This document shows positions 53,745 to 64,000 of a stretch of 64,000 nucleotides of DNA, piece after piece. The stretch is taken from NCBI RefSeq assembly GCF_949987535.1, contig NC_080078.1, positions 51,672,207-51,736,206 of the forward strand. Direction: 5' to 3'. Each line of letters opens with the position of its first letter. Positions within the stretch are counted from its first letter, which is position 1. A model generated the notes under the pieces. It was given only the letters and a program-made list of their open reading frames with translations. It did no database searches and was not told the DNA's origin. The position numbers were made by a program, and so were the translations under genes. Origin of the DNA: Balaenoptera acutorostrata (Eukaryota > Chordata > Mammalia > Artiodactyla > Balaenopteridae).

Positions 53745-54024
53745 TAAACCAAGTCAGAGGCAAATGACAAACTGAGAAAAATCTCTTGCAACATACATAA
53801 CACACAGAGCTTGAATATCCTTAAGGAGCTCTTACAATGTATGAACATTAGAGAGAAATATTATAAAGAAATTGAAGGGTGCAAATATCTAGATCATCAA
53901 GATGTCCACCGTACCACTGTTTACAACAGTGAAAATATTAGATGTGACCTAAATGTCCCACTGATAAATCAAACTATGGACACAATGGAATTCTATGCAG
54001 TCATTAAAAACACTGATGTGGACC
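53745..54024 (+). mobile_element. Old L1M fragment (host of a nested L1)
   Basis: GGCAAATGACAAACTGAGAA, TCCTTAAGGAGCTCTTACAA, then a jump to TCATCAAGATGTCCACCGTA and ACAATGGAATTCTATGCAGT give the sense order of an old L1 with an internal deletion. It appears to resume after the younger block, at 54797-54890. Confidence 0.7.
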
Positions 54025-54796
54025 CCGAATGGCCAAAATAATCTTGAAAAACAAGAACAAAGTTGGAAGAGTCACACTTCCTAATTTCAAAACCTACTAC
54101 AAAGCTATGGTAATCAATACAGTGTGGTATTGGCATAAAGACAGACATATAGACCAATGGAATAGAAGAGAGAGCCCAGAAATAAACTCTCATATTTATG
54201 GTCAAATGATTTTTAATAACGGTGCCAAGGCCACTCAATGGGGCAAAGGACAGGCTTTTCAACAAATGGCACTGGGAAAACTGGATATCCACATGTGAAA
54301 GAACAAAGTTGGACCCTTAACTTAAACCATATAAAAGATTAACTCAAAATGAATCAAAGACCTAAATGTAAGAGCTAAGTCTATAAAACTCTTAGAAGAA
54401 AAAAATAGGGAAAAGCTTCATGACACTGAATCCAGCAATGATTTGTTGGATATGACATGAACTGGCTACATCAAAATTAAAAATGTTTGTGTCAAAGGAC
54501 ATTGTCAAAGGCTTTGTTTTCTCCATTTCTCTCAGGAGGGAGAAAATATCTGCAAATCATACCTGATAAAAGATTAATATCCAGAATACATAAAGAATTC
54601 CTATAACTCAAACAAATAAGCAAACAACCTAATTAAAAAATGGGCCAAGGACATAAACAGACATTTCTCCAAAGATACACAAATAGTTAATAAGCACATG
54701 AAAAGATGGTCAACATCACTAATCATTAAAGAAATGCAAACCCAAACCACAATGTGACACCACTTCACATCTATTAAAGTTTAAAAATGGTGATGT
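54025..54796 (+). mobile_element. Younger L1 ORF2 block nested in older L1
   Basis: Sense ORF2 sequence with an open stretch of about 90 codons, including [20 protein letters not shown] and [20 protein letters not shown]. It breaks near 54298 and continues in other frames with ATGGGCCAAGGACATAAACA and GACATTTCTCCAAAG. It stops inside ORF2 without a 3' untranslated region or poly-A tail. Flanking older L1 text reads ACTGATGTGGA before and GATGTACGTG after, so a 5-6 bp duplication (TGATGT) is possible. Confidence 0.8.
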
Positions 54797-54890
54797 ACGT
54801 GTTTCAAAGGACTTTTATATTGTTAGGTGGGAAAAAAATAGATTACAAAATTGTATGTACAGTAAGATCACTTTTCTGTTTAAAAACAAA
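54797..54890 (+). mobile_element. Old L1M fragment, continuation
   Basis: GATGTACGTGTTTCAAAGGA, TATTGTTAGGTGGGAAAAAA and TTGTATGTACAGTAAGATCA continue the older L1 broken at 54024. Confidence 0.6.
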
Positions 54891-54894
54891 CTTC

Positions 54895-55500
54895 TTGCCC
54901 ACGTGAGCCCAAGAAAGGCTTTGGGTTTCATCTTGGGGCCAGAACACCTGTGTTCCCTGCCTGTGAGAGAGGCTGGGAAAGTGAGTATTTAGCTCTTCCC
55001 TCAGTCGGAGTGGAGGCCAGGGGAGGGGCCAGCTGAGGATCGGGACTGACTAAGCCACTACCACACTGGAGACAGAGGTCTTGGAACTTTCTCTGCTCCT
55101 TTTCCTTCCGTACCAGTTAGAAAGTGACACTAGCCAGGTCTGCTGGAGTACAAAGGATGCAAGCTCCTACGGCTTTTCTCAAGAAGACTTACAGTATTAC
55201 TAAGCAAAATGCCAGCAAGCGTCACCTAATACAATATTGTCTGGACTGAAAATTCTATTTGTCTGAGGCTTTCGGTTTGAATAAACTTAACCTATCTGCC
55301 CACTTATCAGTCGTGCCCAAGTAAACAGTGCAGATTAAGTATGCCTTCAAAGGGGAGGACGTGACACCATTCTTTCCCTAAAGAGGTGTTGCATTAGCAT
55401 AATCTAGTTCACAGCACTACAGTGAGGTCCTCTGAGGATTAACATGGGTTGACTGCATGTGTACTACAAAGAGTGCCGTGAAATGCTAACTTAAAATAAA
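54895..55500. other. No gene or recognised repeat
   Basis: No confident element. An A-rich run at 55491-55508 precedes the MIR. Confidence 0.4.
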
Positions 55501-55504
55501 AAAA

Positions 55505-55820
55505 ATTAAGAACACCACAATGACAGAGTGGAGAGAACACTGGGCTGGGGGTTCAGGTTCTGCTGCTTGTCTCCCAAGTCCTCCTCCATATTCAACGTAT
55601 CCCTGAATATGCTAAATATGAATCTGTGCATCAGGCACTGAGCTAAGTGCTGGGGGCAGGGAGAGGAGAAGGGAAGATGCCAGATACACGACATAATCTT
55701 TGTCCTCGAGAAGATGATCTTTTATTTGGGCAACCCCCTTAACCTCGCAACCTCAGCTTCTTCACCCATAACTCGAGGATATGACCATTCTCCAAGTGTT
55801 ATTAGGATAACAGGGTGGAT
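55505..55820 (+). mobile_element. MIR SINE split by L2-like sequence
   Basis: The MIR start (GTGGAGAGAACACTGGGCTG, GGGGTTCAGGTTCTGCTGCT) and its end (AACCTCGCAACCTCAGCTTC, TTCACCCATAACTCGAGGAT) are separated by about 150 bp with CATCAGGCACTGAGCTAAGT, GCTGGGGGCAGG, which looks like antisense L2 or a second MIR. Nested fossils. Confidence 0.6.
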
Positions 55821-55827
55821 GTTTCAA

Positions 55828-56032
55828 CCTCAGGGCCCTTGACATTTTGGGGGATAGTGTCTTGCTGCGGGGAGCTGCCCTGGGCACTGTAGGATATTTA
55901 GTGGAGTCCCTGGCCTCTACCCACCAGATGCCAGTAGCTCCCCGCCATGGCTATGACAACGCAGACTGTCGCAGACATTTCCAAATGTCCCCTGGGGAAA
56001 AGCACCCCCAGGTGAGAACTTCTGAAATAGGG
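55828..56032 (+). mobile_element. Non-autonomous DNA transposon, mariner-like
   Basis: CTTGACATTTTGGGGGATAG, ACTGTAGGATATTTAGTGGA, CCTGGCCTCTACCCACCAGA, TGCCAGTAGCTCCCC and TTCCAAATGTCCCCTGGGGA form a nearly complete copy of a small old element common in mammals. I recall it as mariner/Tc1-related, but the name is not certain. A frame of 62 codons through it is not a gene. Confidence 0.6.
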
Positions 56033-56039
56033 TGACATA

Positions 56040-59790
<3,751 letters not shown>

Positions 59791-59799
59791 AGCACGTGA

Positions 59800-59965
59800 T
59801 GAGAGCTAGAGGCACCTTCTCATCCTCTGCCACAGCGGCACTTGGGTGGGACCTCGGAAACTGAGAGCCGGGAGTGGCTCAGCCAGGGTCTGGGAGAACC
59901 CCTTCATCTGCAGAGGAGGAGGCTGGGGCCCCAGGAGGTCCAACATCGCCACCCTGTCACATGAC
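59800..59965 (-). mobile_element. MIR SINE fragment, weak
   Basis: AACCCCTTCATCTGCAGAGG, AGGAGGCTGGGGCCCCAGGA and the GGGAGTGGCTCAGCCAGG stretch suggest MIR sequence, strongly decayed. Confidence 0.35.
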
Positions 59966-59969
59966 CACT

Positions 59970-60450
59970 TCCTTTACTGACTGAGCATCAGCTTAGTGAC
60001 TGGCCACGGCGAGAGGAGGGCCATGATCAACCATCTCTACACTTTGCCAAAGGATCACACGGTGCAGAAGAGGATTTCAGACAGGTGAGAAAGACCAGCT
60101 TTATGTCAACCCCACATCTGCTCCAGGTGCTCAGTCCATCCTTTACAGCCAGTCAGGATTACAATCCCTGCTTACCTGGAAAAGTCACTTTAACTTCTTT
60201 TTTTATACAAAGAACCCTTTCCCCCAGAGAGGTAGGAAATTTCTGGTTTAAATACTAGAATAGCAAAGGGAATAGATAGATGTGTCAGTTTCCGAAGGAA
60301 CAGCAACAACAAAAAAGCAGGTGTATGTCTGTTGTGGGGAACACAACTATTTTTCAAGGATTAAATAGCACTCAAGATTTATTGTCCACTAATGAAAATG
60401 AAAGCTGGAAAAAGAGCTAATATTCCTTTTAAGAGCAGCTCCTTGCATTT
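59970..60450. other. No gene or recognised repeat
   Basis: Nothing recognised. Confidence 0.4.
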
Positions 60451-60468
60451 AAAATAGTGAAAAGTTTT

Positions 60469-61765
<1,297 letters not shown>

Positions 61766-61769
61766 TTTG

Positions 61770-61978
61770 ATAGGCTAGTGCTGTCTAGCACTTTGGAAAA
61801 AATGGAAATCTTCTCTATCTGCACTGTTCAGTAGGGAAGCCAATAGCCTTATGTGGTTACTGGGCACTTGAAATGTGGCTATTGCGACTGAGAAGCTGAA
61901 CTCTTTATTTTATTTAATTTCAATCTAATTTAAACAGCCACATGTAGCTAGCAGCTCTGCGGCATGGCTACAGACCCT
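61770..61978. mobile_element. Small DNA transposon with terminal inverted repeats
   Basis: The two ends are related inverted repeats: the left end reads CTATCTGCACTGTTCAGTAG, then TGTGGTTACTGGGCACTTGA, and the right end reads AGCCACATGTAGCTAGCAGC. Between them lie AATGTGGCTATTGCGACTGA and a TTTATTTTATTTAATTTCAA centre. Non-autonomous and ancient; superfamily not certain. The fragment at 4510-4625 is the same family. Confidence 0.65.
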
Positions 61979-62149
61979 GTAAAAACATGTAGCTTCATAA
62001 ACCCTCATACCGTATGAGTAAAGTAATCTGAGAATATCAAGATAACTGTGGATGAACTAACTTAGAAAAGCACCGTGGGTTGGTTTATGGCCAGCAGGGA
62101 AAGTCATTTTTGTACCTCTTTGGCTAAACAATTTTTTTTTTTAATTCTG

Positions 62150-63290
62150 TGCTATAATTCAGTGGTGAAAAAAAAATATTCTCAACAAACGGCGTGAGAA
62201 TACCAGATATAATATGGAAAGAAAATGGAACTCGACACCTACCTCACACTGTACACAGAAATTGATTTGAGATGAATCATACACCTAAACGTAAAAAACC
62301 AAATCTATCTTCCCAAACTTGGGGTAGAAAAAGATTTCTTAGACAGGATCCAGAAAGCACTAATTTTAAAAGAGAAAAATCAGCACGCTGGACTTGATCA
62401 AAATTAAAAACTTCTGCTCATCAAAAGACACCATTAATAAAATGGATATGGATGCCATAGACTGGGAGAAAATATTCATAAATGCACATGTCTGACATAA
62501 AGGACTGGTGTCCAAAATATGTAAAAAATACTTCTACAAATTGACGTTAAAAAACAAAACAACACAAGCTTGAACAGACACTTCACAATTAAGATAAACA
62601 ACTGGTGAATAGGCACGTGAAAAAAAGTGTACAACATCATGGCTTATCAAGCAAATACAAATTAACACTGCCAAGAGATACAACTACACACCTACCACAA
62701 CGACTGCAGTGAAAAAGACTGACACACACCAAATGTTGGTAAGGATGGGGAGTGACCCAAACTCACACACTGCTAGTGGCAATGGAAAATGGTTCAACCA
62801 CCCTGGCAAATGTTTGTCAGTTTCCTATAGTTAAACACATATTTATTTTACCAGCTGAGCCAGCAGTTCCACCTCAGGTATTTACCTGCGAGAGATGAAA
62901 CATATGTGCACACAAAGAAATGTACACAAATGTGTGTGGATGTTTTATTTGCAAGAATCGAAATGGAAGACAACCCGAAAGTCTCTCACCAGGAGAACAA
63001 ACAAATTGTGGTATATTCATGCAGTGGAACCCTCCTCACCAAACTACTGATCCGCTCAACATGGACTAATATCAATAACATTGCACTGAGCAAAGCCAGG
63101 CTAAAATACATACTGCATGATTCCGTTTATATAAAGTTCTAGAACAGCAAAATTAAATCTATGGTCAAAGAAATCAGCGCAGTGATTGCTTAGGGAGAAA
63201 TTGACTGGGGAACGTTCTATGTCTTGTTATACAATTAAGATCAGTTCGTTTCCCTGTATATACGTTACATATCAATAATAAACGATTTTT
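62150..63290 (+). mobile_element. Old L1M fragment, sense
   Basis: TTCTCAACAAACGGCGTGAG, GGACTTGATCAAAATTAAAA, ACTTCTGCTCATCAAAAGAC, AGCAAATACAAATTAACACT, ATGTTGGTAAGGATGGGG, TGGTATATTCATGCAGTGGA and TATCAATAATAAACGATTTT follow ORF2 order to the 3' end. All frames are broken. Confidence 0.85.
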
Positions 63291-63294
63291 TAAA

Positions 63295-63750
63295 TACTGT
63301 GTAAAAATATACTCATATTTGTTGACAGATATTTAAAATGTAAGTATTATATCCTTGAAAATGTGTGGGTATTTTGGGGGAGAACAAAGTGAACTTCCCT
63401 GGGTAATAAATCATAAAGTATAATGAAAAATGGTCTCCTACAATGTCAAACAGTGCAATGTCACCCACAGAACTACAGTTTAGTGAGCTGCAACCAGCAT
63501 TTTATTTTAAGGAAAGAGAAATGGGATAAAAAAATATCAATGTGTCACATGGTAAAGTTAAGTCTTGTTTTGTGAAACTTAGGTATGAGTGTACTGAATT
63601 ATGATATAAAGCCTATTTCTCACTGTGGGTTGTGGTCAAGAATGTTTGAAAACCATATTCAAATACACTTATTTTAAAAGTTTCTTCCATGTTGATTATC
63701 GATTTAACCTTTAAGGAGTATGCTGCCACCAGGTGGAGGTCTCATGTCAC
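63295..63750. other. No gene or recognised repeat
   Basis: AT-rich, nothing recognised. Confidence 0.4.
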
Positions 63751-63754
63751 AACT

Positions 63755-64000
63755 ACAGGATCTTAGCCAGGGATTATTAACCTTTCATGTGCCACGGACC
63801 TCTTTGTTCAGTTGTGAAGCTGATGAAACCTGTGCATAATAATGTTTTTAAATGCATGGAGACACAATGCATAGGAGTAAAAAGAAAGCCAATTATACTG
63901 AAGTACAGTTACCCATATTAAAAAAAAATTTGTAATATAGTAATGGATGTACTTGTTCAATAAGGCATTGGATCTTGTCACACAGTGGTGGATCTAAAAA
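63755..64000 (+). mobile_element. Ancient hAT-like DNA transposon, cut by window edge
   Basis: CAGGGATTATTAACCTTTCA, TGTGCCACGGACCTCTTTG, TAATGTTTTTAAATGCATGG, AAGCCAATTATACTGAAGTA and TTTGTAATATAGTAATGGAT are in the order of an old non-autonomous element that I tentatively group with hAT elements. It runs past the end of the window. Confidence 0.55.

Overview
This is nuclear DNA of a mammal, most probably a cetacean (whale or dolphin). The strongest evidence is eight copies of a tRNA-derived SINE of the CHR type, the family carried by whales, dolphins, hippos and ruminants. Several copies belong to a shorter subtype that I associate with whales. They lie among truncated LINE-1s of several ages, L2 and MIR fossils, MER5-type DNA transposons, one MaLR solo LTR and the remains of an ERVL-like provirus. 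Base composition is moderate to AT-rich, and CpG is depleted apart from one short cluster. No bacterial genes, operons, CRISPR arrays or RNA genes are visible.

I recognise no protein-coding gene. Nearly all open frames are chance frames or lie in repeats. The longest (38016-38816) runs through low-complexity sequence and has no recognisable domain. The window is best read as intergenic or deep-intronic sequence. A few short segments look like exons by their splice signals (22756-22843 on plus is the best; weaker ones at 25083-25206 plus and 20072-20128 minus), but I cannot assign them to a gene.

Layout. 1-7.1 kb: CHR SINE, two MER5A-like pieces, a long L2 on minus, MIRs and a second SINE. 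7.1-16.8 kb: mostly sequence without recognisable repeats. 17.2-21.5 kb: SINE, a twin-primed inverted L1, a short L1 tail with clean target-site duplication (TSD), and an old L1 piece. 21.5-26.8 kb: mostly non-repeat, with the exon-like segments. 26.8-29.0 kb: an L1 tail on minus that contains an exact 60-bp copy of sequence 2 kb downstream. 29.0-33.4 kb: very old L1 on minus, split by a SINE. 33.7-39.2 kb: L2, SINE, MER5A and other fossils. 39.7-41.2 kb: old L1 on plus with a new hairpin. 41.2-46.3 kb: little repeat, with a CpG-rich cluster near 45.1 kb. 46.3-50.2 kb: MIR, L2, solo MLT1-type LTR and ERVL pol fossil. 51-64 kb: two SINEs, several nested L1s, MIRs and DNA-transposon fossils.

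The notable content is structural. It comprises a templated insertion, a SINE that apparently carried foreign 3' flank with it, twin priming, a template-switch hairpin, nested L1s and copy-number change of a module inside the SINEs. Repeat family names are recalled from general knowledge of consensus sequences and were not checked against a library. Boundaries are exact where a TSD is quoted and approximate elsewhere.
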